From Sedimenticola hydrogenitrophicus (GTDB lineage Bacteria; Pseudomonadota; Gammaproteobacteria; Chromatiales; Chromatiaceae), in NCBI RefSeq assembly GCF_025175675.1, contig NZ_JANIOA010000013.1, forward strand, positions 46,026 to 110,025: a DNA stretch of 64,000 bases, in the 5' to 3' direction. This document shows, one piece after another, positions 18,467-29,239 of the stretch. Both the position numbers and the translations under genes were made by a program. The notes below the pieces were generated by a model. That model was not told where the DNA came from, searched no databases, and saw nothing but the letters and a program-made list of their open reading frames with translations. Each line of letters opens with the position of its first letter. The first letter of the stretch is position 1.

Positions 18467-18973
18467 TCAGGCGGTTTCGCGGGGAATATCGTAAAGCGGG
18501 TACAGCGCCTCTTCCTCGGTCTGGATCCGGGCGACCAGGGCGCTGCCGATCTGCTCCAGGTCGCCGATGAATTGTGCCTCCATCCCAGCATTCCAGGGCC
18601 AGACATCGTAGCGCTCGATGAACTGGTTCACCGCCTTGCCGATGTGGCGCATTTCCCGGCGCATCCCGCTGACCAGCCGGCACTGTTCGCTATCCGCGGG
18701 CAGGCTGCGGGTCAGGTAGACGTAGAGCTTCACGTTCTCCAGCAGGATATGTTGGTGGAACAGGCTCTTGAACTGGTTGAGTTCCGCGCGCACCTCTTTG
18801 AAGTGTTGCGCCCGCGCGCTTTTTTCCACCCGCTGGTAGTGTTCCAGCAGGATCTGGTGATCCTCAATCAGGGTTTCGATCAGATCGGCATCATAAGTTA
18901 TGGTGGTATTGGGTGCGGTAACGGTCGAGGACGCGGCTTGCGGACTCCTCTTCTTCTTGAAAAAGCTGAACAT
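18467..18973 (-). CDS. hemerythrin-like HHE-domain protein
   Basis: A 168-residue helical protein. After a Lys-rich N-terminus it has hemerythrin-type helices with candidate di-iron ligands in LIEDHQILLEHYQ, LFHQHILLENVKLYVYL and IQTEEEALYPLYD. Such proteins bind O2 or NO or help repair iron-sulfur clusters. The gene lies 128 bp downstream of nsrR on the same strand, which suggests a link to nitric oxide defence (compare YtfE, an NsrR target). It is shorter than YtfE and lacks its N-terminal ScdA-type domain. Function beyond iron or NO handling is inference. Confidence 0.75.
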   Translation of the reverse strand: MFSFFKKKRSPQAASSTVTAPNTTITYDADLIETLIEDHQILLEHYQRVEKSARAQHFKEVRAELNQFKSLFHQHILLENVKLYVYLTRSLPADSEQCRLVSGMRREMRHIGKAVNQFIERYDVWPWNAGMEAQFIGDLEQIGSALVARIQTEEEALYPLYDIPRETA

Positions 18974-19101
18974 GTATCCACCTGGCTATACGCGCTGATG
19001 TGATCGAGCCGCCATCTCTGACGCTATGTCATCGGAGTTTATACCATTGGATGCCGCTCCAGGGTGATGAACGGGGCAAAACGGTATTTGTGTGACCAGT
19101 G

Positions 19102-19563
19102 TCAGGTCGGTGGTCCCCGGCCGGCAAGGGTCTGGTCCGGCAGCAGCCGTTCGAGTTGCCGCTTGTTGCTGATCAGGTCAGCCAGGGTGTATTGATCGAG
19201 CACGGCATAAAAGGCGTTCAGGGCTTCGTTCAGCATCCCCTTCATCCGGCAGGCCGGACTGATGCGGCAGTCACAGTCGCTATCCGTGAAGCATTCGACC
19301 AGCGTGGTGCGCTGTTCGGTATCGCGTATCAGGGCGCCGATATTGATCTTCTCGGGAGCCCGCGCAAGCAGAAAACCACCCCCCTTGCCACGCAGGGTCT
19401 CGATATAGCCGGCCTGTCCCAGATGGTGTACCACCTTCATCAGGTGATTGCGCGAGATTTGGTAGACATCGGCCAGTTCAGCAATGGTCGCCCGTTGTCC
19501 CGGCCGCAGACCGATGTAGATGAGTACCCGAAGTGTATAATCGGTGAACGTGGTTAGCCGCAT
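19102..19563 (-). CDS. nsrR: NsrR, nitric-oxide-sensing Rrf2-family repressor
   Basis: A 153-residue Rrf2-family repressor. It has a winged helix (MRLTTFTDYTLRVLIYIGLR; YQISRNHLMKVVHHLGQAGY) followed by the Cys-rich cluster loop CFTDSDCDCRISPAC; NsrR holds an NO-sensitive [Fe-S] cluster there. DNA-binding residues RGKGGGFLLAR are typical of NsrR. I chose ATG 19563 because the protein then starts exactly at the family N-terminus; sequence farther upstream is the operator region. Two NsrR-like sites lie between it and the divergent oxidoreductase, suggesting autoregulation and control of that gene. Confidence 0.88.
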   Translation of the reverse strand: MRLTTFTDYTLRVLIYIGLRPGQRATIAELADVYQISRNHLMKVVHHLGQAGYIETLRGKGGGFLLARAPEKINIGALIRDTEQRTTLVECFTDSDCDCRISPACRMKGMLNEALNAFYAVLDQYTLADLISNKRQLERLLPDQTLAGRGPPT

Positions 19564-19580
19564 ATCCGGATTGGGTCCAT

Positions 19581-19603
19581 AAGATGTATTTAATATATTG
19601 ATT
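19581..19603. promoter_or_regulatory. putative NsrR operator 1
   Basis: AAGATGTATTT followed by AATATATTGATT, 18 bp upstream of the nsrR start codon. The left half-site is a close match to the NsrR 11-1-11 consensus (AAGATGCATTT type); the right half is degenerate. It would place NsrR over its own promoter. Confidence 0.6.
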
Positions 19604-19627
19604 ATCGACCAGTGGCGTGATATATAA

Positions 19628-19650
19628 AAGATGTATTTGATATATTTTTT
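19628..19650. promoter_or_regulatory. putative NsrR operator 2
   Basis: AAGATGTATTT, one G spacer, then ATATATTTTTT: an 11-1-11 arrangement with a strong left half and a partly matching inverted right half. It is 64 bp upstream of the FAD-oxidoreductase start. The left half-site is identical to that of operator 1, 47 bp away. Confidence 0.65.
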
Positions 19651-19713
19651 ATGGAGCAGATTGTCGGCACCCGATTGTTGTAGGCAACGGGTGGCGGCCG
19701 GAGGAGTTTTGTC

Positions 19714-20463
19714 ATGGTCAGTCCCCGCTACCCGGTGATTCTGAAAGAGAAGAGAGTGCTGGCGCCCAATACGCTCGAGCTGACCTATATACGCGAGGAC
19801 GAGGAGGCCATCCGCTATCTTCCAGGGCAGTTTTTCTCTATCGATTTCTTGCATCAGGGTGAAGAGAAGACCCGCAGCTACAGCGCCGCGGGTCGGGTGG
19901 CCGATCTGAAGAACAACCGGGAGTTCCGCTTCGCCATCTCAGCGGTGCCGGACGGTGCCGCTTCTCACTATTTCTTTAATGCCAGTCCCGGTGAGCGGGC
20001 GAAAATGAGCGGCCCGTTCGGCGCCCTGGTGCTGCCGCGTAGCGACCCCGCCCGCTATCTCCTGATCGGCACCGGCACCGGTGTGGCGCCCTATCGGGCG
20101 ATGCTGCCGGAACTGGAACAACGCATGGCGCAGAATCCGGAGCTGAACGTGGAGCTGGTGATGGGGGTCCGCCGTCCGCAGGAACTGATCTATGGCGAGG
20201 AGTTCGAGGCGGTGGCGGAACGCTACCCCGGGTTCCGTTTTCACGCCTGCTACAGCCGGCACATGCCGGAGACACCCAGGCCCCATGAGCGGACCGGCCG
20301 GGTGCAGGTGCTGTTCGAGCCGCTGGCTCCCGAGCCGCAGCGGGACCTGGTCTATATCTGCGGCAATCCCGACATGGTCGACGAGGCCGGCTCCTGGTTC
20401 CTGGCGCGCGATTTTTCACCGCGCAGCGTGAAGCGTGAGAAGTACAAGTTTTCCACCTTCTAA
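19714..20463 (+). CDS. FAD/NAD(P)-binding oxidoreductase (ferredoxin-reductase-like)
   Basis: A 249-residue flavoprotein of the ferredoxin-NADP reductase fold. The FAD-binding beta-barrel carries RSYS (KTRSYSAAGR), the nucleotide-binding domain begins LLIGTGTGVAPYRAMLPEL, and the NAD(P)-domain motif VYICGNPDMVDEA is present. The C-terminus ends in aromatic residues (KYKFSTF), as in reductases where it stacks on FAD. There is no globin or [2Fe-2S] domain, so a separate acceptor is needed. ATG 19714 has GGAGG about 11 nt upstream. It is divergent from nsrR with NsrR-like sites between, so it is probably NO-induced; the electron acceptor is unknown. Confidence 0.85.
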   Translation: MVSPRYPVILKEKRVLAPNTLELTYIREDEEAIRYLPGQFFSIDFLHQGEEKTRSYSAAGRVADLKNNREFRFAISAVPDGAASHYFFNASPGERAKMSGPFGALVLPRSDPARYLLIGTGTGVAPYRAMLPELEQRMAQNPELNVELVMGVRRPQELIYGEEFEAVAERYPGFRFHACYSRHMPETPRPHERTGRVQVLFEPLAPEPQRDLVYICGNPDMVDEAGSWFLARDFSPRSVKREKYKFSTF

Positions 20464-20484
20464 GAGATACCTTCCTCAGGAATC

Positions 20485-20562
20485 GTAGGATGCTGGTGAG
20501 CTTGCGAACCGCATCGTTTGCGGAAAGACTCGATGCGGTTCGTGTTACTCACCGCATCCTAC
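20485..20562. repeat. family A palindrome
   Basis: GTAGGATGCTGGTGAGCTTG... at 20485 pairs with ...TTACTCACCGCATCCTAC ending at 20562; the inner arms are GCGAACCGCATC and GATGCGGTTCG. It fills the gap between the convergent oxidoreductase gene and the V-ATPase operon end, so it may serve as a two-way transcription barrier. Confidence 0.85.
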
Positions 20563-20566
20563 CTTG

Positions 20567-21208
20567 CTACCAACTGCCGCTGTTCTGCTCCTCCTTTTCA
20601 CGCAGCCGCTTGATCTGAAACAGCACGTTGCGCTCCTCCTCCTCCAGTACCGATTCGATATAACGGATGGTCTCCCGGTAACGCGGGATGATGTTGTACT
20701 TCAGGGCATTGACCCGTTTCTGCGCCTTGCGCTGTTCCGCCATCAGGCGGCTCAGGGCCATCTCCGATTCCCCCAGGCGGGTCAGCAGCAGGGCGGTCTC
20801 CGTCAGCTCCTTGCGGGTCTCGTCAAAGCTGGTGTCGGTGCCGAGCAGCCCGACCGGTTCCATCGGCAGGCGCTCGCTGGAGATGGCGGGGTACTCCACC
20901 CCCATGCTGCGTTTGGGGATGATGTTGATCCGCAGCGTCGGGGCGATTCCCAGCCCCGCCTGCTGCAGGGCGCGGCTGCCCATGCGCAGATGGGCCATAC
21001 CCAACCAGTGGTAGGCGGATTTGATGGCGGCATGGGTCTCCCGGCGCAGCTGCTGGTACTCACCCACCCGCTCGTAGACCAGCCGGGTCAGCAGCTCCCG
21101 TTTCCGTTCCAGCAGCGCGTGACCGTCCTCCAGGAAGCGCACCTGCTTCTTCAGCTCCAGCAGGGTGTTCTTGGTCGGCGGGACCTTGATCAGCTGGTGT
21201 CGACTCAT
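20567..21208 (-). CDS. atpD: V/A-type ATPase subunit D
   Basis: A 213-residue central-stalk subunit that rotates inside the A3B3 head. It shows the subunit D pattern: a long N-terminal helix (PPTKNTLLELKKQVRFLEDG, then ALLERKRELLTRLV) and a C-terminal helix rich in Arg and Asn (QRKAQKRVNALKYNIIPRYR), which form the antiparallel coiled coil of the shaft. It is the last gene of the ATPase operon, 17 bp after subunit B. Confidence 0.92.
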   Translation of the reverse strand: MSRHQLIKVPPTKNTLLELKKQVRFLEDGHALLERKRELLTRLVYERVGEYQQLRRETHAAIKSAYHWLGMAHLRMGSRALQQAGLGIAPTLRINIIPKRSMGVEYPAISSERLPMEPVGLLGTDTSFDETRKELTETALLLTRLGESEMALSRLMAEQRKAQKRVNALKYNIIPRYRETIRYIESVLEEEERNVLFQIKRLREKEEQNSGSW

Positions 21209-21225
21209 CTGCTTCGCTCGTCTCC

Positions 21226-22605
21226 CTACTTGTCGGAGCGGTGGTACCTGGCCAGGTCGGTCTCGCTGACCCGGGTGAGCATGTCCTTGGGAAACATGCT
21301 CAGCAGCTCCCAGGCAAGGTTGAGCGTCTCGATGATAGAGCGGTCCTCATCCTCGCCCTGGCCGATGAACTGGCTGTCGAACGCCTCTGCAAAGCGCAGA
21401 TAGCGGCGGTCCCGTTCCGACAGCTCCTCGGCGCCGATGATGGCCGCCAGGTTGCGTGTCTCCAGCGCCTTGGCATACAGGGCGTAGAGCTGGTTGGCCA
21501 CCCGCGGATGGTCTTCCCGGGTATCCCCCTTGCCGATGCCGTCCTTCATCAGGCGCGACAGCGAAGGGGAGATGAAGACCGGCGGATAGACCCCCTGGTT
21601 GTGCAGCTCCCGACTCAACACGATCTGCCCCTCGGTGATGTAGCCGGTCAGATCGGGGATCGGGTGGGTGATATCGTCCGAGGGCATGGTGACCACCGGC
21701 ACCAGGGTGACGGAGCCGTGGCGGTCCTTGATCCGGCCCGAGCGCTCGTAGAGCTCCGCCAGGTCGGAGTAGAGGTAGCCGGGGTAGCCCTTGCGCGACG
21801 GTACATCGCCCTTGGCGGTGGCCACCTCGCGCAGTGCCTCGGCATAGTTGGTCATGTCGGTCAGCACCACCAGCACGTGCCGGTCCAGGTCGAAGGCCAG
21901 GTATTCGGCGGCGGTCAGCGCCACCCGCGGCAGCGCCAGGCGTTCCACCGGCGGGTCGTCGGCCAGGTTGATGTACATCACCACGTTGCCCAGCACCCCG
22001 GAGTCGGCAAACTCCTCCTGAAAGAAGCGGGCATCCGCGTAGGAGACCCCCATAGCGGCAAACACCACTGAGAAGCTGCTCTCCTCATCCACCAGCCTGG
22101 CCTGGCGCACGATCTGCGCGGCGAGCCGGTTGTGCGGCAGGCCGGAGGCGGAGAAGATCGGCAGCTTCTGGCCCCGCACCAGCGAGTTGAGGCCGTCGAT
22201 GGAGGAGATGCCGGTCTGGATGAATTCCCGGGGATAGGTGCGCGCCGCCGGGTTGATGGCGGAACCGTTCACGTTGCGCCGGACATTGGAGAGGATCGGC
22301 GGCCGGTTATCCTTCGGTTTACCCAGGCCGTTGAAAATGCGGCCGAGGATCTCCGGTGCCAGGTTGATCTCCAGCGGCTGGTCGAGAAAGCGCACCCAGG
22401 TGTTCTCCAGGTCCAGGTCGCCGGTACCTTCGAACACCTGGATCAGCGCCTCCGCCTCGCTGCAGCGGATCACCTGGCCGTGGCGCAACTGGTTGCGGTG
22501 ATCGCGGATCAGCACCTGGTCGCCGAAGGCGACGGCGGGCGCCTGGCGCACCACCAGCAGACTGCCCTGGGCGGATGAAACGGTACGGTACTCTCGGGCA
22601 CTCAT
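21226..22605 (-). CDS. atpB: V/A-type ATPase subunit B (non-catalytic)
   Basis: A 459-residue regulatory nucleotide-binding-fold subunit of the A3B3 hexamer. The usual P-loop is replaced by a sequence without GKT (GQKLPIFSASGLPHNRLAAQ), as expected for B. Conserved segments include VVFAAMGVSYADARFFQEEF, LVVLTDMTNYAEALREV and GYPGYLYSDLAELYERSGR. It begins 10 bp after subunit A, and the length is normal for the family. Confidence 0.95.
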   Translation of the reverse strand: MSAREYRTVSSAQGSLLVVRQAPAVAFGDQVLIRDHRNQLRHGQVIRCSEAEALIQVFEGTGDLDLENTWVRFLDQPLEINLAPEILGRIFNGLGKPKDNRPPILSNVRRNVNGSAINPAARTYPREFIQTGISSIDGLNSLVRGQKLPIFSASGLPHNRLAAQIVRQARLVDEESSFSVVFAAMGVSYADARFFQEEFADSGVLGNVVMYINLADDPPVERLALPRVALTAAEYLAFDLDRHVLVVLTDMTNYAEALREVATAKGDVPSRKGYPGYLYSDLAELYERSGRIKDRHGSVTLVPVVTMPSDDITHPIPDLTGYITEGQIVLSRELHNQGVYPPVFISPSLSRLMKDGIGKGDTREDHPRVANQLYALYAKALETRNLAAIIGAEELSERDRRYLRFAEAFDSQFIGQGEDEDRSIIETLNLAWELLSMFPKDMLTRVSETDLARYHRSDK

Positions 22606-22615
22606 TGGCGGGCAC

Positions 22616-24411
<1,796 letters not shown>

Positions 24412-24415
<4 letters not shown>

Positions 24416-25056
24416 CGCCTGCCGCCCAGGTTGTCGTGCAGGGTGCCGGCGGGAAAGAGGCGCTCCAGGATGAGCTGGTGCAGGCGGTCGGCCAGCCGCT
24501 CCTCCCGTCCCTCGAAACTGTTGTCGAAGCGGATCAACCCATCCTCGCTGCTGACGATCACGCCACCGATACAGCTGACGGGTGTGGGATCGAGGGCGAG
24601 CTGTTTATCGGCGGCGGCAGCCCCGGCAAACTGTTCCCAGACCGGCCGCAGCCGGCCCAGGTCGCGGGCATTAAAACTGGCCACCAGCTGGCGCCGCTCG
24701 AAGGCGCCGGCGGCACGGGCCAGGAGTGCCTGCAGCAGCGGCAGATAACGTGCCTCATCTTCCACCAGGGCGAGTATCCGGTCGCGCAGCTGGTTTTTCA
24801 CCGCCACCACCAGATTCCAGCGCAGATGGTCCATCTCCTTCTGCAGTCGCAGCTCGTTCGCCTGCACCTGGCGCCGGAAGGTGCGCTCGGCGCGCGATTT
24901 GGCCAGCAGCACTTCGCGTTCTTCCCGCAGATGCAGGCGCTTGTGCGCCTCCTGCAGGATATTGTCGCGACTGCGCCCGGCCCGTTCGCGGTACTCCACG
25001 GCGAGCCGGTTGGCACGTTCGAATATGGCCGATTCAAGTTCCTTTACCTGTTCCAT
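24412..25056 (-). CDS. atpE: V/A-type ATPase subunit E (peripheral stalk)
   Basis: A 214-residue peripheral-stalk subunit. The first 110 residues are a charged coiled coil (ILQEAHKRLHLREEREVLLA); the C-terminal globular part carries the family motif CIGGVIVSSEDGLIRFDNSF. It pairs with the small stalk subunit encoded first in the operon to hold the head static. It starts 2 bp after subunit F and overlaps subunit A. Confidence 0.88.
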
Positions 25057-25058
25057 GA

Positions 25059-25409
25059 CTACTCCTGAGAGAACTGCGCCGCGCCGCCGAGCAGCAGCTG
25101 CAGCCGGTCGTCTATCTCACACTGGAAGTTATCCGCGGCGGCCAGCGAGGGGATCTGGGTGACGACGATGTGCCCCCCCTCCGCGCGGACCCGTTTCAGC
25201 AGCGGGCTGTCGCATCCGGCCAGGGCCGGGCCGAGAATGATGAACGCCTTCTGGCGGTTGTCGAGCAGTGTCTCCAGCAACTCGTCGAGTATCCGCTGGG
25301 TCGGGTCGGCCCAGGTCTCGAAACCGATCAGCCGGAAGCCCTCGGTCACTGCCGCCTCCCCCATGAACAGCATGCGGGTGGGCGTCGCTTCGTCGCCATG
25401 CGGATCCAT
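25059..25409 (-). CDS. atpF: V/A-type ATPase subunit F
   Basis: A 116-residue Rossmann-like subunit F, which binds subunit D on the central rotor. Typical strands are MLFMGEAAVTEGFRLIGFE, KAFIILGPALAG and GHIVVTQIPSLAA. The N-terminus has a short unconserved leader, so an internal ATG (MLFMGEAAV) could be the true start. It sits between the proteolipid and subunit E genes. Confidence 0.85.
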   Translation of the reverse strand: MDPHGDEATPTRMLFMGEAAVTEGFRLIGFETWADPTQRILDELLETLLDNRQKAFIILGPALAGCDSPLLKRVRAEGGHIVVTQIPSLAAADNFQCEIDDRLQLLLGGAAQFSQE

Positions 25410-25418
25410 TGTGCGCCT

Positions 25419-25862
25419 CTACAGCTTGTCCAGCAGCAGGATACTCACCACCAGACCGTAGATGGCGATACCCTCGGCCAGACCGAGATAGATCAGGGTG
25501 CGGCCGAAGATCTCCGGCTTCTCGGCCAGTACCGCCAGCGAGGCGGCGCCGATCGGCCCCACCGCAATACCTGCCGCGATGGTGCTGAAGGCGGTAGGTA
25601 TGCCGACCCCGATAATGCCGAGGCCCATGCCGAGGGAGATCTCGCCCGCCGCATCGGCCAGCGCCGGGGCGGCCGCCACCTCCTGGATGCCGAAGAAGAC
25701 CAGCAGTGCCTGGGCGCCGACGAACAGCAGCAGGTTGCCGCCGAGGGCCGGCTTGAACCAGCGCCGGGCGCCGAGCGCCTTGTCCGGGTGCAGCTCGATG
25801 AGTACCCCGGTGATGATGAGACCGAGGATGCCCAGGGTCATCAGTGTAATCAGCCAATACAT
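25419..25862 (-). CDS. atpK: V/A-type ATPase proteolipid subunit K (c-ring)
   Basis: A 147-residue membrane protein with four helices (about 3-23, 42-60, 76-105 and 118-145), that is a duplicated c-subunit hairpin. Only the last helix keeps a membrane carboxylate, Glu130 in LAEGIAIYGL, so each subunit carries one ion-binding site, as in other V-type K subunits. Helix 3 is Gly/Ala-rich (GIGVGIPTAFSTIAAGIAVG region). Proton or sodium specificity cannot be decided by eye. There is a 103-bp gap to the upstream subunit I gene, the largest in the operon. Confidence 0.92.
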   Translation of the reverse strand: MYWLITLMTLGILGLIITGVLIELHPDKALGARRWFKPALGGNLLLFVGAQALLVFFGIQEVAAAPALADAAGEISLGMGLGIIGVGIPTAFSTIAAGIAVGPIGAASLAVLAEKPEIFGRTLIYLGLAEGIAIYGLVVSILLLDKL

Positions 25863-25965
25863 CTTCTACTCCTTGTCGGTAACGTTTGATCGGTGGGTGT
25901 TGGGTGACGGGTTTGCTGGGCACGCCACGCTCTGCTCATGCCACGGGTACTATCCAGTGGTCGGT

Positions 25966-27861
25966 TCATTTCACCCCCTGCAGGGAGAGCGTCAGCGGCT
26001 TGAACTCCTGCCCGTCTCCGGAGAAGAAGCGGGAGAACCCCTCGTAATACTCCAGTCGCAACGCCTGGATGGTGACGATGGCCCCCTCCAGGATCAGGAT
26101 GAACAGGTTGCCGCCGATCACCATCAGCCAGTGTCCCGTCCCCTCCATCATGTCGGCGAGGGTGAAGACGGCGATGGCCAGTGCCACATGGTTCAGGCTG
26201 AAGGCCGCCACACGCAGGAACGACAGGGTGTTGGAGATATATCCGGTGAGGGTCTCGAAGGTCTCGATACCGGCCACCAGCATGCGCTCTCCCGGCGGGG
26301 CCTGGGTCTCGATCAGTTTGAAGGCCAGCAGCGCCAGCAGCGCCGCCAGGCTGAGGCCGGCCGGCAGCAGACCGAACTGCCCGGTGTTGACGAAACGGTA
26401 GATGCCCGTCAGTACGCTGAGATACAAGGTGACGCTGACCACCCCGTTGGTCGCGAACAGGGCGTGACTGATCTCGCCGGAGACCAACTGGTTATGGATA
26501 TACAGCAGGCTCATGAGCACCATGAAGCCGATGCCCCAGAAGAGGGCCATGCGCAGCATATACAGCGGATCGGACAGGGGCGGGATCCAGACCGCCTGAA
26601 ACAGGTGTTCGTAGCCGAACAGGCTGCCGTAGAGCAGACCGAACAGGCTGGTCGAGAGGCCGGCGCAGATGGCAAACGGGGTGAAGCTCTTGAGTCTCTT
26701 TCGGCCCAGCCAGGCCGCCAGGATGATCACCCCGCCGTGCCCCGCGTCACCGAACATCATGCCGAACATGGCGATGAACGAGACGGCGAAGATCGGCGTG
26801 GGGTTGATCTCGCCATAACGCGGCACGCCATACTGTTTGACCAGGGTGGAGAAGGCGCGGGTGAGCCAGTTGACCGGCAGGTAGGTGGGTACGTCCCGGT
26901 GATTTGTCCGCGGCGGGGTGGTGGCGGTGATCCGGAACGGGCCGTCTAGCCGGCGGTGCAGGGCCGACTCGGTCCGTTTCAGTTCACGTTCGGGTATCCA
27001 GCCGGAGATGATGCCCAGCTGGCCCCGGTTGCGTGCGGCATCCCCCATCGCCACGAAGGGTTCGGCCATGATCAGCCGATCGCGTGACTGCTCCAGTTGT
27101 GCGCGCAGCTCGTCGCCGCAGGTCTGCATCGCCTGGCGGCGCGCCGCGCGTTCGCTGGCGAGCGCCTCTCGGCGCTGCCGCAGATCGCCCTGTATGCGCT
27201 GCGGTTCGTCATCCAGTTCCGGGGGAATCTCCAGGGCGTGGAAGCCGGCGGTATCCAGCACCGACCTGAGCTCCTGTTCCCGGGCGCCCTTGGGGCCCAG
27301 GATGATGACATGGGTGTGGTCGGTGTTCTCCATGTAATTGAACAGCAGGTAGTCGGCCAGGGCGATGGCCTCGCGCAGTTTCGGCACGTTGACGCTGGGC
27401 AGCATGCCGATGTGGAGATCGAGAAATAGCCGCTCGCCGCGCAGCCGCGAAAGGTCGAAATTCAGCGCGGCGAAGTTATCCAGGGTCTGTTCCAGCTGCT
27501 CGAGCATGTGCTCCTCGTCGGTGAGGCGCCGGAAATGCTCTTCAAACGAGGAGCAGCGCTCCCAGACTTCGCCCAGCCAGGCATTGGTGGTGGCCAGCTC
27601 CTGTTCACCGATGACACGGGTGTGGGCCAGCGGCCGCAGCGGTCCGAGGGTGATATGGGATTCGATCTTCTGCAGCCGGGTGCGGGCCTGGTGATAGAGT
27701 TCCCGGTAGCGTGTGCCGGGGACGTCGGGAAACTGTTCGCTGAAGTTGTCACCGCCGCCGGGACTGAACATGCCCAGCTCCGCCAGGGTGAGCGCGGCCA
27801 GCGGCAGGTCATCCGCCAGCAGCTGGATCAGTACCTGTTTCATCGGCAGGGGCCTAAACAC
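25966..27861 (-). CDS. atpI: V/A-type ATPase subunit I (a-subunit, stator)
   Basis: A 631-residue stator subunit: a cytoplasmic N-terminal half with coiled coils, then about eight membrane helices from about residue 360 (for example AVSFIAMFGMMFGDAGHGGV). The C-terminal membrane domain carries the conserved RVAAFSLNHVALAIAVF, whose Arg faces the c-ring Glu. I keep GTG 27861: GAGGTG lies 4-5 nt upstream and family members usually have a few residues before the MKKV-like motif (here MKQVLIQLL). It overlaps the end of subunit C by 8 bp. Confidence 0.93.
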   Translation of the reverse strand: MFRPLPMKQVLIQLLADDLPLAALTLAELGMFSPGGGDNFSEQFPDVPGTRYRELYHQARTRLQKIESHITLGPLRPLAHTRVIGEQELATTNAWLGEVWERCSSFEEHFRRLTDEEHMLEQLEQTLDNFAALNFDLSRLRGERLFLDLHIGMLPSVNVPKLREAIALADYLLFNYMENTDHTHVIILGPKGAREQELRSVLDTAGFHALEIPPELDDEPQRIQGDLRQRREALASERAARRQAMQTCGDELRAQLEQSRDRLIMAEPFVAMGDAARNRGQLGIISGWIPERELKRTESALHRRLDGPFRITATTPPRTNHRDVPTYLPVNWLTRAFSTLVKQYGVPRYGEINPTPIFAVSFIAMFGMMFGDAGHGGVIILAAWLGRKRLKSFTPFAICAGLSTSLFGLLYGSLFGYEHLFQAVWIPPLSDPLYMLRMALFWGIGFMVLMSLLYIHNQLVSGEISHALFATNGVVSVTLYLSVLTGIYRFVNTGQFGLLPAGLSLAALLALLAFKLIETQAPPGERMLVAGIETFETLTGYISNTLSFLRVAAFSLNHVALAIAVFTLADMMEGTGHWLMVIGGNLFILILEGAIVTIQALRLEYYEGFSRFFSGDGQEFKPLTLSLQGVK

Positions 27862-28897
27862 CGGGCACCTCGCGGCCGAGGTCGGCGGCCTGGCGAATCA
27901 GCTGCGGGTCCAGGGCCAGCACCCGCCCCTGGATGATGGCGAACACCCGCCGCAGGTCCATCTCCCGCAGCATCATGTAGGCCAGGGATCGGGTGACGGC
28001 CGAGGGGCTGAACTGAAGGCATTTTCGCGCCTGCCGGTTCAGGTCGTCGGTCAGCGCCTGCTCCACCTCCATGATCTGCCTGAGGCCGGAGAGCCGGCTG
28101 TTCAGTGGCTCGGGCAGTGCCTCCAGGATCCGCGCCATCTCCTGCAGATTGACCAGTTGTTTCAGCAGGTCGGTGTGGAGATGGCGTCCCGAGGGGATCA
28201 GCAGATAATAGGTTTCGCTGGGGGAGAGCGCATAGTTGAGGCGGTAGCGCAGCAGCCACGGCAGGTTCTGTCGGTCGATCAGCGAGCCGATCAGTTTCAG
28301 CAGCGGGGCCTGATCCGCGGCGTCGCAGCGCCGCGCGTGCCTGAGCAGGCCGGTATAGTAACGGTGATCGATCGTGGCATCGAGGGAGAAGGACTCGTTC
28401 TTCTCTTCGTAGACCCGGCGCGCCTGGCGGGCGATGGCCTCGTAGGGGGTCTGCTCCAGCTGGCGCAGCAGCTCCGGCACATTTTCCGTACGCAACAGGG
28501 TCTCATGGGGCAGGCTGATCAGCGGCGGCAGGCTGTGCAGGCTCTCGCGTATCTGATCATAGGGGAGATGGTTCAGCTTGCCCCGGATCAGTGCCTTCAG
28601 GTTAAGGAGTTCAAACTTGCGTGACCAGTAGACCAGGATATCCCGGGCGGTGCCGCCGAGCGGCCGCAGCAGGATCGACAGCTCCTGCATCAGGCTGTGG
28701 ATCAGGCCCCGTTCAATATGGCGGTTGAGCTCCGCCTCACTCAATCCACGCTCGCTGATCCCGGCCAGACCGAATTCACCCTCCAGCCGCGGCAACGGCT
28801 CCTGCAACATGGCCTCAAGCGTCGCGTCATCGATCAGCCGTCTCGCCATGACGCTGGTGCGGGTCTTCAGATAGGTCTGGCCGGCGCTCGTATTCAT
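27854..28897 (-). CDS. atpC: V/A-type ATPase subunit C
   Basis: A 347-residue all-helical funnel subunit that sits between rotor subunits D/F and the c-ring. Helical repeats include FELLNLKALIRGKLNH, YYTGLLRHARRCDAADQAPL and a related C-terminal segment FAIIQGRVLALD. The tripartite pattern matches archaeal/Thermus subunit C. It is second in the operon, 18 bp after the small stalk subunit. Confidence 0.88.
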   Translation of the reverse strand: MNTSAGQTYLKTRTSVMARRLIDDATLEAMLQEPLPRLEGEFGLAGISERGLSEAELNRHIERGLIHSLMQELSILLRPLGGTARDILVYWSRKFELLNLKALIRGKLNHLPYDQIRESLHSLPPLISLPHETLLRTENVPELLRQLEQTPYEAIARQARRVYEEKNESFSLDATIDHRYYTGLLRHARRCDAADQAPLLKLIGSLIDRQNLPWLLRYRLNYALSPSETYYLLIPSGRHLHTDLLKQLVNLQEMARILEALPEPLNSRLSGLRQIMEVEQALTDDLNRQARKCLQFSPSAVTRSLAYMMLREMDLRRVFAIIQGRVLALDPQLIRQAADLGREVPGV

Positions 28898-28915
28898 GAG
28901 TTTTCCTGCCTTCTC

Positions 28916-29239
28916 CTAGCCGTCGGCCAGTGGATCGGTGAGCAGTTGAAAGGCGGCCTCCAGCGCCTCGTCCTCCCGTGCTTCCGCCAGATTGCGCAGC
29001 TCGACATGGTGCTCGTCGAAGCGTTTCTTCAGTTCGTTATTGGTCTGGCCGGCCCGCTGTTCCGCCTTTTCGATGAAGGACCTGTGCAGTTGCGGTATGC
29101 GCGCCTCGAACCGCTCCTCTTCGGCGTGCGCCTCCTGCAGCGCGCCCTGGATGATCCGGTCGCGCTCCTCATCCGCTTCGCGCACGATGGTCTCAGCCCT
29201 CCGTTCGGCGTCCAGCAGGCGTTGTAGTGTCTGGTCCAT
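28916..29239 (-). CDS. V/A-type ATPase small peripheral-stalk subunit (G/H-like)
   Basis: A 107-residue, highly charged single coiled coil (LLDAERRAETIVREADEERD; AEERFEARIPQLHRSFIEKA). This is the size, composition and operon position of the subunit (AhaH/NtpF type) that pairs with subunit E in the peripheral stalk. Sequence in this family is poorly conserved, so the call rests largely on context: first gene of the nine-gene ATPase operon. The upstream 200 bp should contain the operon promoter. Confidence 0.75.
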   Translation of the reverse strand: MDQTLQRLLDAERRAETIVREADEERDRIIQGALQEAHAEEERFEARIPQLHRSFIEKAEQRAGQTNNELKKRFDEHHVELRNLAEAREDEALEAAFQLLTDPLADG

